A stretch of DNA of 64,000 nucleotides from contig NZ_JADWYX010000045.1 in assembly GCF_016786355.1 (NCBI RefSeq), positions 1-64,000 of the forward strand. Direction: 5' to 3'. The notes under the pieces are model-generated. The model was given only the letters and a program-made list of their open reading frames with translations. It ran no database searches and was not told the DNA's origin. This document shows positions 44,797-53,725 of this stretch, in pieces. A program made the position numbers and the translations under genes. This stretch comes from Frankia sp. AgB1.9 (lineage in GTDB: Bacteria > Actinomycetota > Actinomycetes > Frankiales > Frankiaceae). The stretch's first letter is position 1, and each line of letters begins with the position of its first letter.

Positions 44797-44811
44797 TTGA
44801 CGAACCGTCAA
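44797..44811. promoter_or_regulatory. Inverted repeat TTGACG-AAC-CGTCAA between IclR and XRE regulators
   Basis: Perfect 15-bp palindrome in the 122-bp divergent gap. Further half-sites TTGACG (44769) and GTCAA (44790) lie upstream, suggesting a multi-site operator. It could bind either divergent regulator. It differs from the operators of the catabolic operons. Confidence 0.5.
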
Positions 44812-44837
44812 TCAAAAATGACACCTGGAGGGTCCCC

Positions 44838-45431
44838 GTGAGCGACGCGAACAAGCTGGTCGCCCGCAACGTGCGCCGTTTCCGGGAGGAGCGCAAGCTG
44901 TCGCTCGGCGAGCTCGCGCGCAGGTCAGGGCTGTCGAAACAGACACTGTCCAAGATCGAGCAAGGCACCGGGAACCCGACGATCGACTCCATCGAGGCGA
45001 TCGCTGACGCCCTGCACCTGACGATGCGGCGGCTGGTCACCGAATGGGGCTCGCCGCTGTTCGTCCAGCGCGCCGACAGCGCGGCCTGGGACAGCCAGCA
45101 CGAGGACTGGTCGGTCCGGATGATGGATCAGGTGTACGGCTCGGGCTACGTGCGCACGCTGATCGTGCGGCTGAGCCGGTCCGCGGCGGACACGCAGCAC
45201 AAAGGGACCTTTGGCGCCGGGACACCGGGCACGCTGCACCACGTCTATGTGATCGGTGGTGAGGTTCGCGCCGGCCCGCGCGGCGACGCGGTGACGCTTG
45301 GCACCGGAGACTTCGTGCGCTTCCCCGGTGACCCAGGGCATGAGGTCGAATGCCTCAGCTCTGAGGCGACCCTGCACGTCGTGACCACCGTTCCGCAGGT
45401 CCCGCAGTTTCCCGCTGCCACTGAGGTGTAG
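44838..45431 (+). CDS. XRE-family regulator with C-terminal cupin domain
   Basis: 197 residues. HTH at about 5-60 (SLGELARRSGLSKQTLSKIE) and a cupin sensor at about 100-190 (HHVYVIGGEVRAG, GTGDFVRFPG). The start is GTG 44838, with GGAGGG 5 nt upstream. The 23-codon upstream extension runs through the palindrome. Such regulators usually respond to a small molecule bound in the cupin. It may control itself, the IclR gene or the dehalogenase-like gene convergent to it. Confidence 0.87.
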   Translation: MSDANKLVARNVRRFREERKLSLGELARRSGLSKQTLSKIEQGTGNPTIDSIEAIADALHLTMRRLVTEWGSPLFVQRADSAAWDSQHEDWSVRMMDQVYGSGYVRTLIVRLSRSAADTQHKGTFGAGTPGTLHHVYVIGGEVRAGPRGDAVTLGTGDFVRFPGDPGHEVECLSSEATLHVVTTVPQVPQFPAATEV

Positions 45432-45456
45432 TGGGGCCACCGTCGGCTTGGACGTG

Positions 45457-46305
45457 TCAACGGGCCGCGAGAAAGTCCGTGATCTCGCTCGCGACCTCCG
45501 CCGGTACCTCCTCGGGCAGGAAGTGCCCCGCCTCCAGCCGCCGCCCGCGAACATCCGGGAAGATCTCTCGCCAGACCGCGACCGGGTCACGGCCGCGCCC
45601 GACCAGGCCGCGCGCGCCCCACAGGACGAGCGCGGGCTGGTGCGAACCGCGTCTGCCGCTCGCGTCGTGCTCGAGGTCGATGCCCGCCGCGGCGCGGTAG
45701 TCACCGCAGAACGCCCGCTGCACCGACGGCCGCAGCGCGGCCTGCTCGTACACGGCGAGTGCCTCCGGCGCGAGCACCCCGGCCGACGAACCGATGCCGA
45801 GAAACCCGTGCAGGAATCCGATCGGGTCCGCGGCCAGCGCCCGCTCCGCAAGACCGCCGTCCTGAGCCAGGAAGCTCCAGTGCCAGTAGCCGCGAGCGAG
45901 CACGGCATCCATCTCGGACCACACCACCGCCGTGGGCAGGATGTCCAGGAGCGCCACCGCGTCGACGGCGGCGGGGTGGTCGAGCGCCATCCGATGCGCC
46001 ACTCGGGCCCCGCGGTCGTGGCCGACGACGGCGAACGAGTCGTACCCGAGTGAGCGCATCACCTTCACCTGGTCGTCGGCCATCCCGCGGAAGCTGTAGT
46101 CGGCGTCGAGCGCCACCGAGTCGCCGTAGCCGCGCAGGTCGCAGGCGACCACCGTGTGCGTCCGTGCCAGGATCGGCCAGACCAGGTGCCACGCGTAGTG
46201 CGTCTGCGGGAAGCCGTGCAGCAGGAGCAGCGGCGGCCCGGATCCGAGACGGATGCCTCGGATCCGGGCCGCACCCGTGTGCACGTCGATCCTCTTGTCG
46301 ATCAC
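45457..46305 (-). CDS. Alpha/beta hydrolase resembling haloacetate (fluoroacetate) dehalogenases
   Basis: 282 residues. Nucleophile Asp97 in GHDRGARVAHRMALDHP, with Arg98 and Arg101 in the DRGxR carboxylate-binding pattern of fluoroacetate dehalogenase. A YWHW segment matches its halide-binding His-Trp, and the terminal histidine is in AGHFLPEE. Epoxide hydrolases share the Asp nucleophile but not the DRGxR/WHW combination. I therefore favour hydrolytic removal of halide from a short haloacid, unproven. It stands 21 bp upstream of the GMC gene's stop on the same strand. Confidence 0.8.
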   Translation of the reverse strand: MIDKRIDVHTGAARIRGIRLGSGPPLLLLHGFPQTHYAWHLVWPILARTHTVVACDLRGYGDSVALDADYSFRGMADDQVKVMRSLGYDSFAVVGHDRGARVAHRMALDHPAAVDAVALLDILPTAVVWSEMDAVLARGYWHWSFLAQDGGLAERALAADPIGFLHGFLGIGSSAGVLAPEALAVYEQAALRPSVQRAFCGDYRAAAGIDLEHDASGRRGSHQPALVLWGARGLVGRGRDPVAVWREIFPDVRGRRLEAGHFLPEEVPAEVASEITDFLAAR

Positions 46306-46326
46306 GTGATCCTGTCCGTGCCGTCG

Positions 46327-47886
46327 TCAGACCTGGCCCGGCGACGCGACGCCGACCCGCGCCGGGACGCCGGTGTCGCCGCGCGCGTCGGAGAGGAACG
46401 CGGCGACCCGTTCGCCGATCATGATCGAGGCGGCGTTCGTGTTCGCGTCCGGGACATCCGGCATGACCGAGGCGTCCGCGACCCGAAGGCCCTCGACCCC
46501 GCGGACACGCAGGAGCGGGTCGACGACGGCCAGGTCGTCCAGGCCGATCCTGCAGGTGCCGACCGGATGGTAATAGGTCGACGCCGCCTGGGGGAGGTAC
46601 GCGCGCAGGTCGCCACGGGCCGGGTCGGCGCCGGGGTGCGCCTCGCGGCGCCGCCAGCGGGCGAGCGCGGCCGACCCGCCGAGATCCCGGGCCCGTTCCA
46701 GCCCATGCACCAGGATGTCGGCGTCGGACCGCTCCGAGAGATAGCGCGGGTCGATGAGCGGAGCGTCGCCGGGGTCGGCGCTGCGCAACCGGATGGTTCC
46801 TCTGCTCCGCGGTGCCATCAGCGCGACGCCGACGGTGTATCCCTGCTGGACCGGGGCGAGCGTCGGCGGATGGAACGGCACCAGGATGAACAGGAACTGC
46901 ACGTCCGCGACGTCCGGGCCACGCAGCCCGCTGGAGAAGGCCGCGGACGCCTCACCATGGTTGTGGACGCTGGGCGGCAGCGGCTCGGCGGCCTCGTAGG
47001 TGACACCCGCCAGCAGATGGTCCTGCAGGTTCTCACCGACGCCGGGAAGGTCCGCCACGACGGGGATGGACAGCGAGGTCAGGTGCTCGGCCGGGCCGAC
47101 GCCGGAGAGCATCAACAGCTGCGGTGAGCCGATGGCCCCCGCGCTGAGCACGACCTCCTCGGCCCGGGCGCCCCCGAGCACCCCGTCCTTCTCGTACTCG
47201 ACCCCCGCACACCGGGCGCCGTCGAAGGTGAGCCGGCGGACGAGCGCGCCGCTGAGCACCGTGAGGTTCGCCCGCCCCGCGGCCAGGCCGAGGTAGGCGG
47301 CCGCGCTGCTCTGGCGCCGCCCTTCGACGATCGTGAGCTCGTGCAGGTTCGCACCGAAGTGCTGGTCGGCGTTGAAGTCCGGCGCCGTCTTGTGGCCGGT
47401 CGCACCCGCCGCCTCGAGGTAGGCGAGGGTCAGCGGGTTCGGCTCGGCGACGACCGCCGGACGAAGCGGACCGCTCTTCCCGCGCCACCGAGGATCACCC
47501 GCGGCGGTCTCCATCTTCTTGAAGAAGGGCAGGACGCTCTCGTAGCCCCAGCCGGTGGCGCCGCCGCGCTCCCAGCGGTCGTAGTTGGAACCGTGGCCGC
47601 GCAGGTAGATCATCCCGTTGATGCTGCTGGAGCCACCGATCACCCGGCCGCGCGCCCAGGGCACCTCGGCGCCGGCCAGGCCTTCCTGCGCGGTGGTGTG
47701 GAGGTTCCAGTCCGTCTCGGAACCCCAGTTGGCCGGCCAGGCGGGTGGCACCTGGACGGTGTCCACCTGGTCGGTGCCGCCGGCCTCGACCAGTAAGACC
47801 GTGGCGCCGGGGTCCTCGGACAGGCGGCTCGCGGCCGCGCATCCCGCCGACCCCGCGCCCACGACGATGTAGGTGAATGTGCTCAT
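46327..47886 (-). CDS. GMC-family FAD oxidoreductase (choline dehydrogenase-like)
   Basis: 519 residues. N-terminal FAD motif VVGAGSAGCAAASRL, GMC signature around GRVIGGSSSINGMIY, catalytic histidine in YHPVGTCRIG and terminal NTNAASIMIGERVA. It oxidises an alcohol to an aldehyde. The ATG at 47886 has GAGGG 8 nt upstream. The open frame continues 480 codons upstream as shadow of the aldehyde dehydrogenase gene. With the aldehyde dehydrogenase 38 bp upstream it forms an alcohol-to-acid module. Confidence 0.92.
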   Translation of the reverse strand: MSTFTYIVVGAGSAGCAAASRLSEDPGATVLLVEAGGTDQVDTVQVPPAWPANWGSETDWNLHTTAQEGLAGAEVPWARGRVIGGSSSINGMIYLRGHGSNYDRWERGGATGWGYESVLPFFKKMETAAGDPRWRGKSGPLRPAVVAEPNPLTLAYLEAAGATGHKTAPDFNADQHFGANLHELTIVEGRRQSSAAAYLGLAAGRANLTVLSGALVRRLTFDGARCAGVEYEKDGVLGGARAEEVVLSAGAIGSPQLLMLSGVGPAEHLTSLSIPVVADLPGVGENLQDHLLAGVTYEAAEPLPPSVHNHGEASAAFSSGLRGPDVADVQFLFILVPFHPPTLAPVQQGYTVGVALMAPRSRGTIRLRSADPGDAPLIDPRYLSERSDADILVHGLERARDLGGSAALARWRRREAHPGADPARGDLRAYLPQAASTYYHPVGTCRIGLDDLAVVDPLLRVRGVEGLRVADASVMPDVPDANTNAASIMIGERVAAFLSDARGDTGVPARVGVASPGQV

Positions 47887-47924
47887 GTGGGCCCTCGCGG
47901 TCGTCACAGGTAGCGTCGTCTTGA

Positions 47925-49379
47925 TCACAGGTAGATGGACTGGGCAGCCTGGTAGGAGGAGAGGCCCTCCGGGCCGAGCTCCCGGCCGAGGCCGCTGGCC
48001 TTGATACCGCCGAACGGCGCCGTGGGGTCGGGCAGGTAGCCGTTCACGCCGATCGTCCCGGTGCGGATGCGGCGTGCCACCGCCACACCCCGGTCGTGGT
48101 CCGCCGTCCACACGCTGCCGCCGAGGCCGTAGTCCGATTCGTTGGCGAGGCGCACCGCCTCGTCCACGTCGTCGTAGGGGATCGCCACGAGGACCGGCCC
48201 GAAGATCTCCTCCCGTGCCACCGCCGCCGAGTTGTCGACGTCGGTCAGCAGCGTCGGCTCGACGAACCAGCCACGGGCGAGCGCCTGCGGGCGTCCGCCT
48301 CCGGTCGCGACCCGGGCGCCGTCCTCGCGCCCCCGCGCGATGTAGGACTCGACCCGGCCGCGTTGGGTGGCGGTCGCCATCGGACCGACGAGGGTGCTCT
48401 CGTCGAGCGAGTCGCCCACCGGGAGGCCCTCCATCATCGACACGAACGCGTCGACGACCTCGCTGTAGCGGGACCGCGGCGCCAGGACCCTGGTTCCGGC
48501 GAAGCACGTCTGGCCGTTGTTGAGCAGGGTCGCGCCGTACAGGTTCTGCATCGACCCCGCCAGGTCGACATCGTCGAGGAGCACCGCGGCGGACTTGCCG
48601 CCGAGCTCGAGGGTGACCGGCCGCAGGAGCCGGCCGCAGGTGGCGGCGATCTCGCGTCCCGCGGCGGTCGAGCCGGTGAAGGCGATCTTGTCGATCTCCG
48701 GGTGCTCCACGAGCACCCGTCCGGTGTCGCGGCCGCCCGGAACGATGTTGACGACCCCGGGCGGAAGCTGGGCGGCCTCGATGGCCTGCGCGAGGACGTA
48801 CGCGTCCAGCACCGTCTCCGGTGACGGCTTGACCACGATCGTGCAGCCCGCGGCGAGCGCGGGGGCGATCTTGAACGAGGCGAGCGTCTGAGGATAGTTC
48901 CAGGGCACGATCGCCCCGACCGTGCCGACCGGGACCCGGCGCACGAGCGTCGTCCCGCCCAGCAGACCCGGGCGTTCCTCCTCGACGGGCAGGGTGCGGG
49001 CGAGACCGGCGTAGTACCGGAACACGGCGGCGGGAAAGACCGCCTCGAGCCCGAGAGCCGTGCTGATCGGCATGCCATTCTGGCTGCTGACCAGGCGCGC
49101 GATCTCGTCCTTCCGGGCGTCGATCTCGTCCGCGAGGCGCTCGATCGCCTCGGCGCGCCGCTCTGGCGTCCACTGCGACCAGCCCCGCGGGTCGTCGAAC
49201 GCCTGCCGGGCGGCTGTGACCGCGGCGTCGACATCCGCGGGGCCGGCCTCGGGAACGTCGCCGATGACCTCGCCGGTGTTCGGCGAGACCACCGTGATCC
49301 GGGTGGTGCCGACGGGGGGGACCCATCGGCCGTTGATGAAGAAGTGATCGTGGCGTAAGACCGTGTCCACGGCGCCCAT
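47925..49379 (-). CDS. Aldehyde dehydrogenase (NAD(P)-dependent)
   Basis: 484 residues. Catalytic Cys292 in NNGQTCFAG, glutamate in LELGGKSA, and cofactor loop FTGSTAAGR. It is paired with the GMC oxidoreductase to turn an alcohol into an acid via the aldehyde. The AcoR-like activator lies downstream in coordinate on the same strand, transcribed towards this gene, a usual arrangement for alcohol/aldehyde oxidation loci. Confidence 0.93.
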   Translation of the reverse strand: MGAVDTVLRHDHFFINGRWVPPVGTTRITVVSPNTGEVIGDVPEAGPADVDAAVTAARQAFDDPRGWSQWTPERRAEAIERLADEIDARKDEIARLVSSQNGMPISTALGLEAVFPAAVFRYYAGLARTLPVEEERPGLLGGTTLVRRVPVGTVGAIVPWNYPQTLASFKIAPALAAGCTIVVKPSPETVLDAYVLAQAIEAAQLPPGVVNIVPGGRDTGRVLVEHPEIDKIAFTGSTAAGREIAATCGRLLRPVTLELGGKSAAVLLDDVDLAGSMQNLYGATLLNNGQTCFAGTRVLAPRSRYSEVVDAFVSMMEGLPVGDSLDESTLVGPMATATQRGRVESYIARGREDGARVATGGGRPQALARGWFVEPTLLTDVDNSAAVAREEIFGPVLVAIPYDDVDEAVRLANESDYGLGGSVWTADHDRGVAVARRIRTGTIGVNGYLPDPTAPFGGIKASGLGRELGPEGLSSYQAAQSIYL

Positions 49380-49453
49380 GTGTGCTCCTCGCCAGGTCGG
49401 GATGGGGAGAACCTAGGCGGGTGCGAGGGTCCGCGACTGTTCAGCTTCTTTAC

Positions 49454-49472
49454 GCCCGCGGGCCGAGCGGGC
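49454..49472. terminator. Possible short hairpin after the AcoR-like gene
   Basis: GCCCGC (49454-49459) pairs with GCGGGC (49467-49472) over a 7-nt loop, 14 bp after the activator stop. There is no T-run, so it may only attenuate transcription into the aldehyde dehydrogenase gene. Weak call. Confidence 0.3.
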
Positions 49473-49485
49473 TCGACGGACGGGG

Positions 49486-51099
49486 CTAACGGGCGATGCC
49501 CAGCGCGCGGATCCGGCTGTACAGGGTGGGCCTGCTGACGCCGAGCAGCCGGGCCGTCTGCGCGATGTTCCGGTGCGATTCGGCGAGCGCGGCGACGATC
49601 ACGTCGCGCTCCGCGGATTCGAGCCGACCGAGCTGCCGGGCTCGGGCGGTTCGGCGGTAGGCGAGTGGCAGGTCGCGCACGGTGATCTCACTGTGGCGCG
49701 CGGTCAGCGCGGCCGCGGCGACGACGGCGCGTAGCTCGTGCAGGTTTCCGGGCCAGTCGTGGGCGCGGAGCGCTTCGACGGCACTCGGCGCGAGCCCGAA
49801 CGGTGCCCCGTCCACCGCCAGCCCACGGACCAGCGCGGGCAGGTCGTCGAGCCGGCCCCGCAGCGCGGGCAGGGTCCGGCGCGCGACGCACTGACCCGAC
49901 AGGGCGGCGTGCTCGGGGCTCGGTGGTGGCTCGGTGCCACAGGTCAGCACCACCGTCGCCGAGGTGCCGGCCAGCATCCGGGCGAGGGCCCCGGCGACGG
50001 TGGGCGCGAGCCCGTCGACGTCGTCGAGTACGCACGGGCCCTGATCGAGGTCGGTGGCGACCTGGCGCAGCCAGACCTGGGTGCCCTCGCGCAGGGCCGA
50101 CTCGGCGGTGTGCCGGATCGCTGTTGGCCCGGCGGCGCCCAGGGCCTCGGTGGTGCGCCCCGTGCCCGGCTCGCCGACGATCAGCAGGCGCACCCCGGCC
50201 GGGTGTCGCGGGTCGTCTTGGGCCTCGCCCCCTGACTCACTCGGGTGGGCGTGGGGCCTCGGCTCGTCGACCGGGTCGATCTCGACCAGGAGGCAGTCGC
50301 CGCGTTTCCCGATCTGCTCCAGGCGCACCCACGCGCACCCGCCCCCGGTCAGGCGCACCACATCGCGACGGCAGAGGCCGGTGCCGGCCTCGCCCAGCGA
50401 GCGCAACAGCGCGTAGTCGACCGTGGCGACGGCGTCGGTGGCGGCGGCATTCGCGAGCACGAAGTCGGGACCCAGGCCGAGCACGGGCTTCCTTCTGCGC
50501 GCGGTGCGCTCCTGGTAACGACGGAACAGCTCCAGCTCCGCGGCGCGCGACAGGTCGAGCAGCCGCGCCTCGACATCCCTGGCCGCGCGCACCAACAGCG
50601 GTCCGAGAATCGGGGCCGCTCCGTGCGCGAAGCCGGTCACGTCGATGAGCCCGACGACCCGCCGGGTGACCGAGTGGAGGATCGGCGCGCCGTAACAGCT
50701 GAAGTCCTTGAGAGCCTCCAGGTAGTGCTCGTCGCCGTGGACCGCGAGCGGTTTGCGCAGCTCGAGGACGGTGCCGATCGAACTGGTCCCGGTCAGCTCC
50801 TCGCTGAAGACCCGTCCGGGCACCCCGCCGCGATGCTCGATCTGCCGGGCGATGCCACGTTCGCCGAATCGCGCGTCGACGATGCAGCCATGCTCGTCGG
50901 CCAGCATCACCGAGAAGGGGTAGTCGGCCATCGACTCGGCGAGCTCGTCGATGACGGGGCCAGCCGCGACGCTGAGCCTGCTCGCCTTCTCGAAGTCGGC
51001 GATGCGCACCCGGGGACGGCTCGGGTCGAGACCGCTGTGCGCTGATCTGCGCCAGGAGAACACGATCTCCGATCGCCGCGCCGACGGCGTCGCTGCCAC
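49486..51099 (-). CDS. AcoR-like GAF/Fis-type transcriptional regulator with degenerate AAA domain
   Basis: 537 residues from GTG 51099 (GGAGGG 6 nt upstream). Layout: N-terminal sensory region with GAF-like fold (about 40-300), AAA-like region (about 315-450) and C-terminal Fis-type HTH (HRNIAQTARLLGVSRPTLYSRI). The P-loop reads GEPGTGRTT with Arg for Lys, and no GAFTGA sigma-54 loop is present. It should regulate without sigma-54, as in other actinobacterial AcoR homologues. It probably controls the adjacent GMC/aldehyde dehydrogenase genes. Confidence 0.85.
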   Translation of the reverse strand: MAATPSARRSEIVFSWRRSAHSGLDPSRPRVRIADFEKASRLSVAAGPVIDELAESMADYPFSVMLADEHGCIVDARFGERGIARQIEHRGGVPGRVFSEELTGTSSIGTVLELRKPLAVHGDEHYLEALKDFSCYGAPILHSVTRRVVGLIDVTGFAHGAAPILGPLLVRAARDVEARLLDLSRAAELELFRRYQERTARRRKPVLGLGPDFVLANAAATDAVATVDYALLRSLGEAGTGLCRRDVVRLTGGGCAWVRLEQIGKRGDCLLVEIDPVDEPRPHAHPSESGGEAQDDPRHPAGVRLLIVGEPGTGRTTEALGAAGPTAIRHTAESALREGTQVWLRQVATDLDQGPCVLDDVDGLAPTVAGALARMLAGTSATVVLTCGTEPPPSPEHAALSGQCVARRTLPALRGRLDDLPALVRGLAVDGAPFGLAPSAVEALRAHDWPGNLHELRAVVAAAALTARHSEITVRDLPLAYRRTARARQLGRLESAERDVIVAALAESHRNIAQTARLLGVSRPTLYSRIRALGIAR

Positions 51100-51222
51100 G
51101 ATGCGCCCTCCGATCGGCGGACGCCCTCCGCGCCGCAACCCTGATCCTCGACCGTAGGCGCCGCCGCTGCCGCCCGGTAGGCGTGTGCTGACATGCGGCA
51201 CCGCCGTTCCCTCGGCCGGTCG

Positions 51223-52875
51223 TCATGGCCCGCGCGACATGTGTCCTCGTCTTGGGCGTCCCGCCTGCCGGAGGCGGCGTCCGCGCGTCGGCGGACCTTC
51301 CTCCGCCGCGGGAGGACGGGACGAGGCCGCCTTCCGGCTGCGTTTCGTCGCGTACATCGCCGCGTCGGCACGGCGTAGGAGAGTTGCCGGTACGGCGGCC
51401 TCGCCCTGTGTCAGGCGGGCGACGCCGACGCTGACGTGGACGACGCGGTCCTCGCCGTTGAGGGCGACCGGGTCGGTCATCCGGGCGCCGATGCGGGCGC
51501 CGATGACATCCGGATCGTCGGACGGGTCCTCGACCAGCACGGCGAACTCGTCGCCGCCCAGCCGGGCGACGAGGTTCGGTGGGCCGACACACTCCAGGAG
51601 CCGTCCAGCCGTGGCCCGAAGCAGCTCGTCGCCGGCATCATGCCCCAGCGTGTCGTTGACGGCCTTGAAATCGTCGAGGTCGCACATGAGCAGTGCCAGG
51701 CCGCCGGTGCGTCGCGTCAGGGCGGCGGCGAGGTGCTCGTTCAGCCGTGCGCGGTTCGGCAGCCCGGTCAGGGCGTCGTGGTACGCGAGATGTCGCAGCT
51801 GCCGCTGCCCGGCCCGGACCCGGGAGAGCAGCCGCACGTTGTCGAGCGCGGTGATCAGCTGTCGGACGATCACCAGACAGACGAGCACCAGGGTGAATCC
51901 GATCTCGTTGCGAATCAGGGCGGCTCCGGTGACGATCCGCGCGGCGGACAGACCGAGCAGCATGACGAGGGGGAGGTACGGCAGCAGCAGCCGCGGCCAC
52001 AGGTTGGCGAGCTCCGGACGGGCGGCCGCTGGGCCGGCCCGCGAGGGATGCCGCCCGACGGCGAGACCGAGAATCACGCAACCGATGATGTACGCGGTGG
52101 TGACGCCGAAGCCGAAGAACTGGTCGGGGGTCGCCACCTTCGTCAGCGCGAGCCACTGGGCCACCCCGAACGCCACGAAGCTGACCGTCAGCAGGGCCTG
52201 TGTCTGAGGATCGCGGGCCCGGCGGAAACAGGCGACCAGGAGCAGCAGCACGACGATCAGCACGTTGATCGAGAAGCGGACGACGAGATACGGCGACAGC
52301 CCGGACGACCGCGCCTCCACGATGGGGCGCAGCGCGGCAGACCAGCAGAGCAGAGTCGCCGAGCCGGTTATCAGCAGTCCGTCCAGCACGATGACGAGGC
52401 GCCAGCGGTGGTGGCGATGCCGGTCCGTCGGTTCCGGACCGCGGCCGGCCGCGTCTGTCGGCAGCACGATGATCGCGCACAGCGACAGCAGCGGTGTCAG
52501 GAAGTAGCCGAGGTCGACGAGGCTGATGTTCGCTGGTGGCGCGCCGCGGGCCACGACGTACGCGAGCGCGATGGCCGAACCCAGGGTCGCCGTCCCGCCT
52601 GCCGCGGCGAGCAGGAGTCGCCAGACGCGCTCCTCATGTCGTGTCCGCAGCCCGCACCAGGCGCAGTACCCGCCTATCAGGAGAGAGGCCCCGGTGGCGC
52701 TCGCGATGCGGACGATGCGGTCGGCCTGCCCCGACGCGACCAGGACGGCCGACAGATAGCTCGCCACGTAGAGGACGCCGAGGACGACCACCCAGCGCGG
52801 CTCGGCGGGCAGCCGGCCGGCACCGGCCTCCGCCGGTTCGGACCGCCGCGGCGACGGTGCCTCCTCACGGCTCAC
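51223..52875 (-). CDS. Membrane-bound diguanylate cyclase (GGDEF)
   Basis: 550 residues. About nine hydrophobic membrane segments in residues 28-350, then a GGDEF domain with CDLDDFKAVND, LGHDAGDELL and ARLGGDEFAVL. It makes cyclic di-GMP. The inhibitory RxxD site that normally lies five residues before GGDEF reads GPPN, so product feedback at this site is lost. No EAL domain. Single gene by spacing. Probable role in developmental or surface-growth signalling. Confidence 0.93.
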   Translation of the reverse strand: MSREEAPSPRRSEPAEAGAGRLPAEPRWVVVLGVLYVASYLSAVLVASGQADRIVRIASATGASLLIGGYCAWCGLRTRHEERVWRLLLAAAGGTATLGSAIALAYVVARGAPPANISLVDLGYFLTPLLSLCAIIVLPTDAAGRGPEPTDRHRHHRWRLVIVLDGLLITGSATLLCWSAALRPIVEARSSGLSPYLVVRFSINVLIVVLLLLVACFRRARDPQTQALLTVSFVAFGVAQWLALTKVATPDQFFGFGVTTAYIIGCVILGLAVGRHPSRAGPAAARPELANLWPRLLLPYLPLVMLLGLSAARIVTGAALIRNEIGFTLVLVCLVIVRQLITALDNVRLLSRVRAGQRQLRHLAYHDALTGLPNRARLNEHLAAALTRRTGGLALLMCDLDDFKAVNDTLGHDAGDELLRATAGRLLECVGPPNLVARLGGDEFAVLVEDPSDDPDVIGARIGARMTDPVALNGEDRVVHVSVGVARLTQGEAAVPATLLRRADAAMYATKRSRKAASSRPPAAEEGPPTRGRRLRQAGRPRRGHMSRGP

Positions 52876-52930
52876 GAGGCTGCACTTCCCCGTCGATCAG
52901 GACCGCATCCCTCACTGAGGCGGCACGCTG

Positions 52931-53725
52931 TTACTCAGGGTCACGCTGAGAGGGTTTGTCCCCGGGTGGACCGGCGAAGGCCTGGGCGACATCCAGCCAG
53001 CCGTTGGCGATCGGACCCTGGGCCGACAGTGCCGTCTGCCGACGATGGCGACGCTGGGTAACCAGGAGGCAGAAGTCCTCCGCCGACCCGGTGACCCGGT
53101 CGGTGGCGTCGCGCGGCCCCCAGGTCCAGGTCCCGGATTCGGGCGCGGCGAGCTCGACACGGACCGGCACGTCGGGCTCTGGTCGCCCGTGGACCCGGAA
53201 GCTCCAGCCGATGGTGCGCACGCCGAGATGCGCGACGTGCCTCAGCCGGGCCGTGGGCCACCGGGTCAGGCCGAGGGCATCGTGGATGTCCTGACCGTGC
53301 GCCCAGGTCTCCATCAGCCGCGCGGTCACCGACGAGGCGACGCTCATCGGTGGCCCGTACCAGGGGAGCGACGCTGCCGGGTCCAGGTCGGCGAAGACCT
53401 CCAGATAGCGGCCGCGGGCCGCGCGGAACCAGGTCAGCGCGTCGTTCGGCGGCAACATCCGGTATCGCTCCGCCACCCGGTCGCCGAGGCTGTCCACCTG
53501 GGCGTCCGAAACCGGGGCCTCGTCCCTGAAACGTGCCGGGTCGCTCGCCGCGGTCACCGCGGCGTCGTCGAAGAAGGCCAGGTGGGTGACCTGGCCACGG
53601 ATCGTCCAGCCCGCCGCCGGAGTGGGCCGGTCGAAGTCGCTGGCGCGCAGTCCGCCGAGCACCCCGTCGAGCTCGGCGGACTCGGCGCCGAGGTCGGCGA
53701 TCAGCGCCGCGAGGTCGACGGCCAT
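52931..53725 (-). CDS. TIGR03084-family protein (mycothiol maleylpyruvate isomerase-like fold)
   Basis: 264 residues. DinB/MDMPI N-terminal helical bundle with metal-type histidines in VTHLAFFDD and HGQDIHDALG, and a C-terminal wHTH-like domain. The family TIGR03084 is widespread in actinobacteria and its reaction is unknown. Mycothiol-dependent chemistry has been proposed from the fold. It begins inside the stop of the CoA ligase gene (TGATG). The long upstream frame is shadow. Confidence 0.85.
   Translation of the reverse strand: MAVDLAALIADLGAESAELDGVLGGLRASDFDRPTPAAGWTIRGQVTHLAFFDDAAVTAASDPARFRDEAPVSDAQVDSLGDRVAERYRMLPPNDALTWFRAARGRYLEVFADLDPAASLPWYGPPMSVASSVTARLMETWAHGQDIHDALGLTRWPTARLRHVAHLGVRTIGWSFRVHGRPEPDVPVRVELAAPESGTWTWGPRDATDRVTGSAEDFCLLVTQRRHRRQTALSAQGPIANGWLDVAQAFAGPPGDKPSQRDPE

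Noticed and set aside
46327-49326. Continuous 999-codon minus-strand frame that would fuse upstream sequence to the GMC oxidoreductase
   Set aside because: The first 480 codons are arginine-rich shadow of the aldehyde dehydrogenase gene at 47925-49379. The GMC protein starts normally at 47886 with its own ribosome site.
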